A stretch of 61,355 nt of DNA, from contig NZ_QXGK01000017.1 in the NCBI RefSeq assembly GCF_003952945.1, forward strand, positions 1 through 61,355. The letters are read 5' to 3'. The notes below the pieces were generated by a model. The model worked only from the letters and a program-made list of their open reading frames with translations. It searched no databases and had not been told where the DNA came from. The translations under genes and the position numbers were made by a program. The DNA comes from Bifidobacterium samirii (GTDB taxonomy: Bacteria > Actinomycetota > Actinomycetes > Actinomycetales > Bifidobacteriaceae). Each line of letters opens with the position of its first letter. The first letter of the stretch is position 1. Below are positions 28,640 through 37,492 of this stretch, piece after piece.

Positions 28640-28750
28640 CTTCGCAACGGACACGCAATCACGATGCCTGCGTGTCCATTGCGAAGATACGAGCGGTCGA
28701 AACTTCATAACCGTCACGCGGACGTGCCGATTGCGCGTCCGTTGTGAAGT
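28640..28750. repeat. Pair of large hairpins with related arms upstream of upp
   Basis: Hairpin 1: 28640-28657 with 28669-28686, an 18-bp stem with one mismatch. Hairpin 2: 28702-28711 with 28741-28750 (ACTTCATAAC/GTTGTGAAGT), with further pairing inside. The second arm of hairpin 2, read in reverse complement, resembles the first arm of hairpin 1 (shared CTTCnCAACGGACnCGCAATC), so the two are diverged inverted copies. The rest of the 28377-28767 gap shows nothing I can name. Confidence 0.6.
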
Positions 28751-28767
28751 CTTGCGCGGTTCGACGC

Positions 28768-29556
28768 CTATTCGAGCGTGCCGGCGCGCCACAGGTGGGC
28801 GCCGCGGCGGAACACCTTGGCGGTGGCGAACAGGTTGCCGGCCGTGTGCAGCAGTCGGGCGGCCTGCTCGCGGCGGGCGGTCGCGTCGACGCCGCGGTCG
28901 TCGGCTCCGCCGTCTCCGCCGTGCGCATCGCCGTCGTGTGCGCCGTCGGTCGGCAGGTCGGTGGTCAGATGACGTGCGTCGAGCCGCATGCCCAGCGCGA
29001 CGACGTCGGTGAACGCGGCGGCGCGGTCGAGCGCGACGGCGAAATCGCCGGTGAACGCGCCGGCGAGGATCGAGTCGGCGGTGCGGGCGATGTCGTCCTC
29101 GTCGGGCGTCGCGTCGACGCCGGCGATCGCGGACGCGCTGGTCGCGACCGGCTCGCCGATGCGCCACAGTCGCGCGATCGACGCATCATGCCGGCGCATC
29201 CACGAACGCAGCATGTACAGCCGCCACAGGATGCCCGGCAGCGTGTCCGGTTCGGCCTTGCTCCACAGTTCGGCGACCACGTCCACGCCCTCGTGTTCGA
29301 CGAGCGTGAGCACGCGCGCGACGACCTCCGGGTCGGCCTGATGATGCACGCGGTCGAGCAGCGCGGCCGCCGTCTCGTGCGCGATCTCGTTGACGACGCT
29401 CGGGTCGGTGCCGCCGGCGATGCCGTCGACGACGCCGGGGCTGAGCTGGCCGGGACGCGATGGTCGGGGCGAACCGGTGTGGGTGAAGCCGTTGGCGCGG
29501 CCGGAGATGATCGAACCGGAGCCGTAGTGCAGGGCGTTAGTAGACAATCGGGGCAA
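28768..29556 (-). CDS. Conserved hypothetical protein downstream of the Nudix gene
   Basis: A 262-residue protein I do not recognise; it has no signal peptide or membrane segment. It starts with TTG 29556 ([20 protein letters not shown]), overlapping the end of the mutT1-like gene by 20 bp in another frame, so translation is probably coupled. The middle is helical and acidic ([40 protein letters not shown]). A low-complexity Gly/Asp insert ([14 protein letters not shown]) precedes the conserved-looking C-terminus [20 protein letters not shown]. Cysteine is absent. The position suggests a link with nucleotide or polyphosphate metabolism, but no function can be assigned. Confidence 0.75.
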   Translation of the reverse strand: MPRLSTNALHYGSGSIISGRANGFTHTGSPRPSRPGQLSPGVVDGIAGGTDPSVVNEIAHETAAALLDRVHHQADPEVVARVLTLVEHEGVDVVAELWSKAEPDTLPGILWRLYMLRSWMRRHDASIARLWRIGEPVATSASAIAGVDATPDEDDIARTADSILAGAFTGDFAVALDRAAAFTDVVALGMRLDARHLTTDLPTDGAHDGDAHGGDGGADDRGVDATARREQAARLLHTAGNLFATAKVFRRGAHLWRAGTLE

Positions 29557-30619
29557 CTTTCTGGACGTCGATGATGCGCGGCCCCTGGTCGGTGGCCACG
29601 ACGAACAAGGCTACCGCAGTGCCGGTGGGCATGTACGGCGATTTCGCGACGAGACGCTTGGCGAGCGACTTGGCCGCGCACAGCTTGCGCAGGTGCGCGA
29701 ACATTCCGCCGATGACCGGCCGGTGCATGCACACGGCGACGGTCTCGCCCTCACTGAGCGCGTGGTCGATCTCGTCGGCGAAGCAGTCCCATGCGCGCCG
29801 CTCGTCCTCGGCGAACGCGTCCTCGGTGAGCGGGTCGAGGTGCGCCATCGGACGGTTCGTCTGCCAGGAGAACACGTGCAGCGTCTCCTTGCAGCGCATC
29901 CACGGCGACGTGGCGAGCCGGGTCGGGTTGTAGCAGGCGATTTCGCGGTTGAGCGCGTACGCGGCGGCCGCGCCCTTGGGCGTGATCGGCCGGTTCTCGT
30001 CGGTGCCGTCCCACGTCTTGCGCGACTCGGCCTTCGCATGGCGCACGATCATCACGTTCTGCGCGTCGGCGGCGCCCTCGCGCAGCCGGTCGACGAACCA
30101 GGCGAGCACGTCGCGGTCGCTGGAATGCGTGAGCCGCTTGCGCGCGGCGGCGACGGGCATCCAGACGATGCCGTCGATCTCGCCCACGTCGGCGTGATGG
30201 ATCGGTCCGAACGCGTCGATGAGCTGCTCCGCCTCGACCGGGTCGATCGGCCGCGCCATCCAGTAGCGGATGTGCTTGATGGGCGTCGCACCGTCCTTGA
30301 GACGGCGTTTGCGGCTGCCCTCCTGGTCGAGCGGGTATTCGACGTCGCCCAGGTAGGGGCCGAGCGCGACGGTCATGCCGGTCTCCTCGCCTATCTCGCG
30401 CACCGCCGCGTGGCGGTGGGATTCGTTGAGTTCCAGCTTGCCCTTCGGCCAGCTCCAATCGTCGTATTTGGGCCGGTGCACGACGCACACCTCGATGCGG
30501 GCGGTCGGATCGTCCGCGGATCGCGCGGCGCGGCGATCGTCGCGCGCGCCGTGTCCGTCGCGTCCGTCGTCGACGATGCGGTAGACGATGCCGCCGGCGG
30601 CTTCGACGATATGGCTCAT
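29537..30619 (-). CDS. mutT1: Two-domain Nudix hydrolase / histidine phosphatase (MutT1-like)
   Basis: A 360-residue protein with two catalytic domains. The N-terminal Nudix domain carries the full box [23 protein letters not shown], with a His/Arg-rich insert at residues ~18-45. The C-terminal histidine phosphatase starts at [18 protein letters not shown] (the RHA motif, residue ~200) and has the second catalytic His in CMHRPVIGG. The same architecture next to ppk is known from mycobacterial MutT1, which degrades oxidised nucleotides and diadenosine polyphosphates; that activity is inferred here. ATG 30619 follows GAGAGGGGACATC. It lies directly downstream of ppk beyond a strong hairpin and overlaps the following hypothetical gene. 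Confidence 0.9.
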   Translation of the reverse strand: MSHIVEAAGGIVYRIVDDGRDGHGARDDRRAARSADDPTARIEVCVVHRPKYDDWSWPKGKLELNESHRHAAVREIGEETGMTVALGPYLGDVEYPLDQEGSRKRRLKDGATPIKHIRYWMARPIDPVEAEQLIDAFGPIHHADVGEIDGIVWMPVAAARKRLTHSSDRDVLAWFVDRLREGAADAQNVMIVRHAKAESRKTWDGTDENRPITPKGAAAAYALNREIACYNPTRLATSPWMRCKETLHVFSWQTNRPMAHLDPLTEDAFAEDERRAWDCFADEIDHALSEGETVAVCMHRPVIGGMFAHLRKLCAAKSLAKRLVAKSPYMPTGTAVALFVVATDQGPRIIDVQKVAPIVY

Positions 30620-30662
30620 GATGTCCCCTCTCGTTCTCCCTGATGGTTGCGACGGCATGACG

Positions 30663-30706
30663 GACCGGGCCGCCCGCCGCCGGTCGGCGGGGCGGGCGGC
30701 CCGGTC
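30663..30706 (-). terminator. Hairpin between ppk and the mutT1-like gene
   Basis: A perfect 15-bp GC-only-type stem (30663-30677 with 30692-30706; GACCGGGCCGCCCGC) lies 7 bp past the ppk stop and 44 bp before the mutT1 start. Without a T-tract it may only partly terminate, setting the ratio of the two products. Confidence 0.65.
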
Positions 30707-30713
30707 ATGGCCG

Positions 30714-32948
30714 TCAGTGGCCCGACTTGCGGCGCGTGTGGCGCTTGATGAGCACGTCCTGGCTGTCGGGCAGCAGGCTGCCGTCCTCGGCGTGCGAGAC
30801 GTGCACGTACGTGCCGTCCGGCTGCATGTGCCATGATGCGGTCGTGTCGGCCATCTGCAGGTCGATGTAGTCGATCAGCTCCTGCACCTGCTCGGGCGCG
30901 GTGATGCGCACGAGCGCCTCGACGCGGCGGTCGAGGTTGCGGTGCATCAGGTCGGCCGAGCCGATCCACACCTCCGGGCCGGACATCGGGCCTTCGCCGA
31001 TCTGCGGGCCGTCGGAGTTGGCGAACGCGTAGATGCGGCTGTGCTCGAGGAAACGGCCGAGGATCGAACGCACGCGGATGTTGTCGGACAGGCCGGGGAC
31101 GCCCGGCTTGAGCGCGCAGATGCCGCGTTCGACGATGTCGATCTTCACGCCGGCCTGGCTGGCGCGGTACAGCGCGTCGATGGTCTTCTCGTCGACGACC
31201 GAGTTGACCTTGATCTTGATCCACGCCTCCTTGCCGGCGCGCGCGGCCTCCTCCTCGCGGCGGATGCGCTGGATGATGCCCAGGCGCACGGTGCGCGGCG
31301 CGACGAGCAGACGGTGGAAGCTCGACTTGGGCGCGTAGCCGCTCAGCTGGTTGAACAGGCGCGTCAGGTCCTGGCCGACGACCGGGTCGCAGGTCAGCAG
31401 GCCCAGATCGGTGTAGATGCGGGCGGTCTTCGGGTTGTAGTTGCCCGTGCCCACATGGCAGTAGCGCTTGAGGCCGTCCTGCTCCTGACGCACGACGAGG
31501 CTGAGCTTGCAGTGCGTCTTGAGGCCGACGATGCCGTACACGACGTGCACGCCGGCGCGTTCCAGCTTGCGCGCCCACGCGATGTTCGCGTCCTCGTCGA
31601 AGCGCGCCTTGATCTCGACGAGCGCCAGCACCTGCTTGCCGGCGTGCGCCGCGTCGATCAGCGCGTCGATGATCGGCGAGTTGGAGCTAGTGCGGTACAG
31701 CGTCTGCTTGATGGCCAGCACCTTCGGATCGGCCGCGGCCTGCGCGAGGAACGCCTGCACGGACGTGGAGAACGAGTCGTACGGGTGGTGCAGCAGGATG
31801 TCGTGCTCGCGGATCGCGGCGAAGATGTCCTGTGCACGGCTCGACTCGACCTCGGCGATCTGACGGTTGGTGGTCGGCACGAACGGACGGTACTTGAGGT
31901 CCGGGCGGTCGATGCCGCCCAGCTCGAACAGGACGGTCATGTCGAGCGGCGCGGGCAGACGGAACACCTCTTCGGCGCTGACGCCGAGCTGGTCGGCGAG
32001 CAGCTGGGAGAGGAACGGGCTGGTCGCGTCGGAGATCTCGAGGCGGATCGGCGGTCCGAAACGGCGGCGCAGCAGCTCCTTCTCCATCGCGTTGAGCAGG
32101 TTCTCGGCGTCGTCCTCCTCCACGTCGATGTCCTCGTTGCGGGTGACGCGGAAGGAGCGGGCCTCCTTGATGATCATGCCCGGGAACAGGGATTCCAGAT
32201 GGGCGATGATCAGGTTCTCCATCGTGATGAAGCCGTAGCGCACGTTGCCGGACTCGTCCTCGGTCAGGTCGGAGACGGGGACGAGACGGTTGAGGTTGTC
32301 CGGGATCTTGACGCGGGCGAAGTGCGACTTGCCGGAGTTCGGGTTCTCGACGATCACGGCGAGATTGATCGAGTTGCCGGAGATGTACGGGAACGGGTGG
32401 GCCGGGTCGACGGCGAGCGGTGTGAGGACCGGGAACACCTGCTGGCGGTAGTAGCGCGACAGGCGCTCCTGCTCGGCGGCGGTGAGCTTGTCCCAGCCCA
32501 GCAGCACGATGTGCTCCTCGGCGAGGGCCGGCAGGATGTGGTCGACGACGTAGCGGGCGTGCTCGTCCTGCAGACGGTGCGCCTGGTCGCTGATCGCGCG
32601 CAGCTGCTGGCGGGGGCTCAGGCCGCTGGCCGCGGTGACGGCGATGCCGGTGTCGATGCGGCGCTTGAGGCCGGCGACGCGGACCATGAAGAACTCGTCG
32701 AGGTTCGAGGCGAAGATCGCCGCGAAGTTGGAGCGTTCCAGCAGCGGCTGGTCGGGATCCTCGGCGAGTTCGAGCACGCGCTGGTTGAACTTCAGCCAGC
32801 TCAGCTCGCGGTCGAAGAACCGGTCCGGCGGCAGCGGCTGCTCGTCGGGGAGGTTCTCGCGGCGGTCGTTCTTGTCGGTTTCGGCGATGTGCTCTGCGAT
32901 TTGACTGCGGAGTATCGCCTTCGAAGGTGCGTCAAATATCTGTGCCAT
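30714..32948 (-). CDS. ppk: Polyphosphate kinase
   Basis: A 744-residue PPK1 that polymerises the gamma-phosphate of ATP into polyphosphate. The N-terminal helical domain begins with [20 protein letters not shown]. The [15 protein letters not shown] segment and the head domain follow. The phosphorylated His is in [10 protein letters not shown] near residue 498, and the second conserved His region is LLHHPYDSF. The C-terminus closes with [16 protein letters not shown] and a short basic tail ([10 protein letters not shown]). Length and motifs are normal. The first residues ([19 protein letters not shown]) form a non-conserved leader. It forms a unit with mutT1. Confidence 0.97.
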   Translation of the reverse strand: MAQIFDAPSKAILRSQIAEHIAETDKNDRRENLPDEQPLPPDRFFDRELSWLKFNQRVLELAEDPDQPLLERSNFAAIFASNLDEFFMVRVAGLKRRIDTGIAVTAASGLSPRQQLRAISDQAHRLQDEHARYVVDHILPALAEEHIVLLGWDKLTAAEQERLSRYYRQQVFPVLTPLAVDPAHPFPYISGNSINLAVIVENPNSGKSHFARVKIPDNLNRLVPVSDLTEDESGNVRYGFITMENLIIAHLESLFPGMIIKEARSFRVTRNEDIDVEEDDAENLLNAMEKELLRRRFGPPIRLEISDATSPFLSQLLADQLGVSAEEVFRLPAPLDMTVLFELGGIDRPDLKYRPFVPTTNRQIAEVESSRAQDIFAAIREHDILLHHPYDSFSTSVQAFLAQAAADPKVLAIKQTLYRTSSNSPIIDALIDAAHAGKQVLALVEIKARFDEDANIAWARKLERAGVHVVYGIVGLKTHCKLSLVVRQEQDGLKRYCHVGTGNYNPKTARIYTDLGLLTCDPVVGQDLTRLFNQLSGYAPKSSFHRLLVAPRTVRLGIIQRIRREEEAARAGKEAWIKIKVNSVVDEKTIDALYRASQAGVKIDIVERGICALKPGVPGLSDNIRVRSILGRFLEHSRIYAFANSDGPQIGEGPMSGPEVWIGSADLMHRNLDRRVEALVRITAPEQVQELIDYIDLQMADTTASWHMQPDGTYVHVSHAEDGSLLPDSQDVLIKRHTRRKSGH

Positions 32949-33273
32949 ACCCCACTACTTTATGCGCTGGAACGTGCGCAACGCGAGGGCGCGTCCGATA
33001 ATTCGACGCTCGTTCACGTTCGGGCGTGTTGGGGGTGGTGTGCAGGGTGCGCGGTGCGTGCGCGGCGGGGAGCGCGTGCTGAGGTTGACGACACGCCGGA
33101 CTCGCGTCGGCTGCGGAACGCAAGTGAACAGAAGGCAACAGCGAACCGGTTCGAAGCGGTCGCGATGCGTCATTTTCGGTGCAATGCGGACGACGGAGCG
33201 AACAGTTATGCAAATAAGCGAACAACGGGTGGTGGGGCTTGCGGGGGCGGGGAGTCGCGCCTAGATTATGAGA
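32949..33273. other. Intergenic region upstream of ppk
   Basis: About 325 bp between the ppk start and the possible small-RNA promoter at 33239. No gene is supported. The ppk promoter must lie here, but no box is convincing. Confidence 0.5.
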
Positions 33274-33440
33274 TACCAGAACAGAACAGAGCAGAGCCCA
33301 CAAAGAGTGTATGGTCACAAAGGACTGTTACGTTGAACGGGCATTGGAAAGACTTACCGTTACGACGATGATGTTGTGCAGCGATCTGCTCTCAAGGTTT
33401 TGGTGGGGAGGCCCGCTTCGGCGGGCCTCCCTTTTTTTTT
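33274..33440 (+). ncRNA. Possible ~167-nt small RNA or leader-peptide transcript
   Basis: A promoter-like pair, TTGCGG (33239-33244) and TAGATT (33262-33267, 17-bp spacing), precedes a stretch that ends in the best intrinsic terminator of the window (stem GGGAGGCCCGC/GCGGGCCTCCC with TTCG loop, 33406-33431, then nine T). No gene on this strand would need that terminator. A short ORF from ATG 33311 (MVTKDCYVERALERL) runs through the stem to 33484 and has two Trp codons just before it, but a weak ribosome site. A free-standing RNA is the simpler reading. Confidence 0.45.
33406..33440 (+). terminator. Strong intrinsic terminator
   Basis: An 11-bp perfect GC stem with a TTCG tetraloop and nine T. 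It also insulates the tad operon that follows. Confidence 0.92.
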
Positions 33441-33506
33441 CGTGCGTGGGGGGGGCTCGCGTGGAGATGCGAGGAGACGTATAGGGCCTGCGCCGCGCGG
33501 AGACGG

Positions 33507-33587
33507 GTTGTCCACATCGGAAAACTGCTGTTGTGGATAGACACGCCGTGATGTGGACAACCGCATAGCTTTCGACCACATACCCCG
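33507..33587 (+). promoter_or_regulatory. tad ATPase-operon promoter region with inverted DnaA boxes
   Basis: TTGTCCACA (33508-33516) and TGTGGACAA (33552-33560) form a perfect inverted pair, GTTGTCCACATC/GATGTGGACAAC. TGTGGATAG (33532-33540) between them matches the DnaA box in 8 of 9 positions. From 33541 to 33587 the sequence is nearly identical to 39333-39381 before the pilin gene, including AGCTTTCGACCACATACCCC. The shared block lies 44 bp before the tadZ-like start. Confidence 0.7.
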
Positions 33588-33630
33588 GTTCGGCTGGCGT
33601 TCCACTCCGCCGCCGCGATTCAATCGGGGC

Positions 33631-34578
33631 ATGGATACGACGCAACGAACCACGGCGGCGACCCCGGCAACTCCGGTGGTGCCGCGACGCTACTACACGC
33701 CAACGCAGACGGTCGGCAGGCCAACGCAGACGGCGGCCATCACCCACGCCGGACCGGACGGACCGGTCTCACGTCCCGGCATGCTGCGCGCCGGACCGCC
33801 GGATGCGACCGTCCTGCCGGACGGCGTACGCACCGGCGTCATCGGCCGCAACATCCTGACCTGCACGGCGGCGAGCGGCGGCATCGGACTGAGCCTGACC
33901 GCGGCACTGCTCGCCCGCACGCTGACTGGACGCGACCTGACCTGCACGCTCGTCGACGCGGACCTGACCGGCGGCGGACTCGACATTCTGCTCGGCATCG
34001 AGAAGAACCCCGGCATCCGCTTCGACACCCTCGACGCGCCGCTCGGACAGGTGGACGGCGACGCGCTCAACCGGGGACTGCCCGTCTGGGACGATGTGCG
34101 CGTCCTCTCCCACAATCCGTGGAACGGTCCCACACCGCCATGGTGGGGCATTCAGGCGGCCGTGCGGGCGCTGTCGGAGACGAACGGCATCGTCATCGTG
34201 GACGCCGGCCGAGGCACCGGACTGGCCGACATCCCCGAACTCGAAGCGGCTCCCAGACTCCTCGCCGCCGAACTGTCGGTACTGGGACTGGCCCGCGCCA
34301 AACCGCAACTGCAACGGATCCGGGAACGACACCCCGAGTCCGACGTGATCCTCGTCGGCATCGAACCACGCGGCGTGGGACGGCAGGCATCCGGACCGGT
34401 CGGCGTGGACGAAGCCGAAGACTACATCGGCCAGCCATTCGACGCCTGCATGCACGCTGACCCGAAACTCTGCTCCGACATCCTCTCCGGACTCGGCGCA
34501 CAGCACGTCGCCCGCCGCAACCGCCTCGCGATCGACACGCTCGGCGACCGCGTGACCGCCATGCTGGAACGCGGGTGA
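33631..34578 (+). CDS. TadZ/CpaE-like ATPase-fold protein of the tad pilus locus
   Basis: A 315-residue protein of the CpaE/TadZ (MinD/ParA-like) group that positions the Tad pilus machine. The fold is visible: CTAASGGIGLSLTAALLART stands where the Walker A loop should be, but with GGIGLS it lacks the usual K-G-G-x-G-K-S lysines. LVDADLTGGGLDILLG is the second nucleotide motif and VIVDAGRGTG the third. Loss of the lysine suggests weak or no ATP hydrolysis, as in some TadZ proteins. The N-terminal ~65 residues are Pro/Thr-rich. ATG 33631 has only a weak ribosome site. It is the first gene of tadZ-A-B-C, with 3 bp before tadA. Confidence 0.8.
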   Translation: MDTTQRTTAATPATPVVPRRYYTPTQTVGRPTQTAAITHAGPDGPVSRPGMLRAGPPDATVLPDGVRTGVIGRNILTCTAASGGIGLSLTAALLARTLTGRDLTCTLVDADLTGGGLDILLGIEKNPGIRFDTLDAPLGQVDGDALNRGLPVWDDVRVLSHNPWNGPTPPWWGIQAAVRALSETNGIVIVDAGRGTGLADIPELEAAPRLLAAELSVLGLARAKPQLQRIRERHPESDVILVGIEPRGVGRQASGPVGVDEAEDYIGQPFDACMHADPKLCSDILSGLGAQHVARRNRLAIDTLGDRVTAMLERG

Positions 34579-34581
34579 ACC

Positions 34582-35709
34582 ATGAACGCATACGGCAACG
34601 GCATACCGTTCGGACCATTGGAGGCGCTGGCCCAGGACCCGCGCGTCACGGACGTGGCGGTCACCGGCGACGGGCGCGTATGGGCGGACGCAGGCGAAGG
34701 CATGCGCGAATACCGGCCGACCATACCGTTCACGTCACCGCAGATCGTGCGCGACTACGCGGTACGGCTGTGCGCCGCGCTCGGCCGTCGGCTCGACGAT
34801 GCATGCCCGATCGCGGACGCCTCCTCGTCTGACGGCATCCGTGTGCACGCGGTCATCGCACCACTGGTGCCCGAAGGCGCGGCGATATCCATCCGATTCC
34901 CCGCCCGCTCACCGCCGCGGCTCGAAACCCTGTGCGCCACGGGCATGCTCCCCGCGGTCTGGCTGCCGCTGCTCTGCGCGCTGGTGGCCCGCCGCGCCAC
35001 GATCCTCATCACCGGCGGCACCGGCACCGGCAAGACCACGCTGCTCAAAGCACTGCTCGGGCGGTGTCCACGTGAGGAGCGCATCGTGGCCGTCGAGGAG
35101 GTGCGCGAACTCGGCTTCGGCGGTGGCACCGTCGGCGCGAACCGGGTGTCGCTTGTGACGCGCGAAGCGAACGTCGAAGGAGCCGGCGCGATCGGCCTTG
35201 CCGACCTCGTCAAGGCGACGCTGCGCATGCGACCCGACCGGATCATCCTCGGCGAATGCCGCGGCGAAGAGATCGCCGACCTGCTGCGCGCCTACAATTC
35301 CGGCCACACCGGTGGCATGACCACGCTGCACGCCGACGGCGTGACCCGCGTGCCGTCCCGTCTCGCCGCCCTCGGACTTCTGGCCGGCATGCCCGTCGAC
35401 GCCACCGCGATGCTCGCCGCCAATGCGTTCGACGCGGTGCTCCATCTGGAGCGCGACGGTAGCGGGCGACGGCGCATCGCACAGATCGGACGATTGGACG
35501 TCAACGGGGGATACGGGGACGGCGGCGGCGATGGCTCTGACGGTGGCTTCGTCGGCAACGATGTCGCTACTGGCGACGGCATCCGGAACCGGGGCGCCGG
35601 CGGCGGCAGCGGACTGACCGGACTGGTGCTGAGCCGTTGGGATGGCACCGGACCGCCCGTGAACGGGCCGCACTGGAATCCGTTCGTCGCACGATGGGTC
35701 GCCGGCTGA
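34582..35709 (+). CDS. tadA: Tad secretion ATPase (TadA/CpaF)
   Basis: A 375-residue hexameric ATPase that powers Flp/Tad pilus assembly. Key motifs are Walker A ITGGTGTGKTTLLKALLG near residue 145, the Asp-box region RIVAVEEVREL, Walker B RMRPDRIILGECRGEE, and the His-box YNSGHTGGMTTLHADG. The N-terminal domain is short (starts PFGPLEALAQDPRVTDVAVTG), as in the actinobacterial forms. The C-terminal ~70 residues after RRRIAQIGRLDVNGG are Gly/Asp-rich and unconserved, ending LSRWDGTGPPVNGPHW. It sits between the tadZ- and tadB-like genes in one operon. Confidence 0.93.
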   Translation: MNAYGNGIPFGPLEALAQDPRVTDVAVTGDGRVWADAGEGMREYRPTIPFTSPQIVRDYAVRLCAALGRRLDDACPIADASSSDGIRVHAVIAPLVPEGAAISIRFPARSPPRLETLCATGMLPAVWLPLLCALVARRATILITGGTGTGKTTLLKALLGRCPREERIVAVEEVRELGFGGGTVGANRVSLVTREANVEGAGAIGLADLVKATLRMRPDRIILGECRGEEIADLLRAYNSGHTGGMTTLHADGVTRVPSRLAALGLLAGMPVDATAMLAANAFDAVLHLERDGSGRRRIAQIGRLDVNGGYGDGGGDGSDGGFVGNDVATGDGIRNRGAGGGSGLTGLVLSRWDGTGPPVNGPHWNPFVARWVAG

Positions 35710-35726
35710 ACCGGAAGGAGCGTTCC

Positions 35727-36548
35727 ATGATCGCAGTCATCACCGCGAACATCCTCACAGCGGTCATCGCATCGCCGCATCTCATCGTGATCGTCATCGC
35801 CGCAATCGCCTCCGCGGGCGCAGTGGCGCTGGTCATGCCGTCGAATCTGACATCGGCCGAGCGCCGGCTACGAGACATGCATGCGCGCAGCCGCGACGGC
35901 CCGGCACCTGCCGGCAGCGGCATCGGCGGTGCTCGCGGCCGATATCAAGGCGCCATCGACGGTGACACGGACCATCGCACCGGCATCATGGCGGTCATCG
36001 CATCCGCAGTCGCCGCACTGCGCGGCGGCGCGACGATACGAGACGCATTCCCCGATACGGGCAAGCCCCGTCAACGGTCGGACGTACCCCCGGGCGCTCA
36101 CGAGGGCGCGTCTTCACGGCCGCCGATGAACACACTGACGGAACAACGCCTCTACGAACTGCTATCCCGGCACGCCCTGCCCAAGGAAACCGACCGGCAG
36201 ATCGCCGACGCCGCCACGCAGATCGCGCTCGCCGCCCGACTGAGCGAACGCCTCGGATGCCCCGCCGTACGCTGCCTCGAAGCCGTCGAACAATCCCACC
36301 GACGATCCCGTCTGCTCGCCGACTCGCGCGAACAGGCGCTCGCGGTACCGCAGGCGACGATCCGACTGCTGTCGGCGCTTCCCGCGGTGACCGTGCTGCT
36401 GGGCGAACTCATGGGCGCACGCCCCATCGGATTCCTGTTCGGCACGCCGGCCGGACTCGGCTGTCTGCTGCTCGGCGGCGGATTCCACGCGGCCGGCATG
36501 GCCTGGACGGCGGCGATGCTGTCGGCGGCGGACGACGAAGGGAGATGA
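35727..36548 (+). CDS. TadB-like membrane assembly protein
   Basis: A 273-residue type II secretion F-domain-like protein. Membrane segments are at residues ~1-35 (ITANILTAVIASPHLIVIVIAAIASAGAVALVM) and near the C-terminus (ATIRLLSALPAVTVLLGELM, then GFLFGTPAGLGCLLLGGGFHAAGMAW). The cytoplasmic middle has the helical stretch IALAARLSERLGCPAVRCLEA typical of TadB. AAGGAG decides ATG 35727. The first ~50 residues after the membrane segment carry a Gly/Asp-rich insert. The stop overlaps the start region of the tadC-like gene. Confidence 0.82.
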   Translation: MIAVITANILTAVIASPHLIVIVIAAIASAGAVALVMPSNLTSAERRLRDMHARSRDGPAPAGSGIGGARGRYQGAIDGDTDHRTGIMAVIASAVAALRGGATIRDAFPDTGKPRQRSDVPPGAHEGASSRPPMNTLTEQRLYELLSRHALPKETDRQIADAATQIALAARLSERLGCPAVRCLEAVEQSHRRSRLLADSREQALAVPQATIRLLSALPAVTVLLGELMGARPIGFLFGTPAGLGCLLLGGGFHAAGMAWTAAMLSAADDEGR

Positions 36549-36550
36549 TG

Positions 36551-37273
36551 ATGGCATGGACGTATGCGTGGACTGCGGCCGTGTGCGCTGGCGGAGCGGT
36601 ATGGCTGTGGCTGTCGTCCGCCGGTCGCAACGCGGCTGCGGGACGGATGGACGCGCTGCCGCATCATGAGGATGGCCGACGCAATGTGGGCAGTGGATGG
36701 AAAGGGGCGAACCGCCGTTCGTCTCTGAAACGCCATGTGCCGGATACGCTCGTGCTCGCCCTGCTTGATGCCGCGATACGGCAGGGCGCGTCGATTCCGT
36801 CCGCGCTGGACGCGGTGGGGGAGTGCCTGCTGCGCTGCGGCGACGGCACTGCCGGGCGGGAGCGATTGCGCGGACGGTCACCTGGGCCATCGTCGCCATC
36901 GTCTGGGCGCTCGCCCGATTCGCCGGAAGCGGCGATCGGCGTCGGATTATGCGCGGTGGCCGCCGCTCTGCTGCGCGGCGTCGGCTGGGACGCTGCGTGG
37001 ACGCTGGCCTGCGCCGATGCCGGTGATGACCTCGGGGGTGGCCGGTTGTTCCGCGCGTTGCAGGATGCGTTGGGACCGTCATGGCGTCAGGGCGTACCGC
37101 CCTCCGCCCGCCTGAACGCGATGATGGAGCAGATGGACGCGGACGAGCGCGCCCGCATCGAAACGTCGACGGCGAAGCTGTCGGTGCGTCTGCTGCTGCC
37201 GACCGGCTTATGCTTCCTGCCGTCGTTCATCATGATCGGCATCGTCCCCTCGATCGTCTCGTTCATTGCATGA
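36551..37273 (+). CDS. TadC-like membrane assembly protein
   Basis: A 240-residue partner of TadB. After a membrane segment at the N-terminus (TYAWTAAVCAGGAVWLWL) comes a basic loop, then the F-domain helix VPDTLVLALLDAAIRQGASIPSALDAVGE. The C-terminus VRLLLPTGLCFLPSFIMIGIVPSIVSFI gives one or two membrane passes. Three ATGs overlap the tadB stop (36545, 36548, 36551); the third has AAGGGAG at the best distance. The gene ends the first tad operon; an untranslated ~220 bp follows before the convergent surface-protein gene. Confidence 0.8.
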   Translation: MAWTYAWTAAVCAGGAVWLWLSSAGRNAAAGRMDALPHHEDGRRNVGSGWKGANRRSSLKRHVPDTLVLALLDAAIRQGASIPSALDAVGECLLRCGDGTAGRERLRGRSPGPSSPSSGRSPDSPEAAIGVGLCAVAAALLRGVGWDAAWTLACADAGDDLGGGRLFRALQDALGPSWRQGVPPSARLNAMMEQMDADERARIETSTAKLSVRLLLPTGLCFLPSFIMIGIVPSIVSFIA

Positions 37274-37492
37274 CGGGTGATCCGTGCATCTTGTGGTGGG
37301 GAATTGGTGCATTGCGGGTGGCTCCATCGAACCGGATGGGGCCACCCGATGCTTAGTGAGCGCGATACAGGCTGGATGCTACGTCTGCAGGCGGAGTGGA
37401 ACGCATGTCGGACACGACGATTCCGGGATGGATGGAGCGTCGGTCATGCGGCAGCGGAAGCCCGTCTCTCATCGCTGATGGTGGCGAGACGG

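Noticed and set aside
33311-33484. Trp attenuator leader peptide
   Set aside because: Two Trp codons precede the stem, but no tryptophan or aromatic gene lies downstream, the ribosome site is weak, and no alternative antiterminator stem was found.
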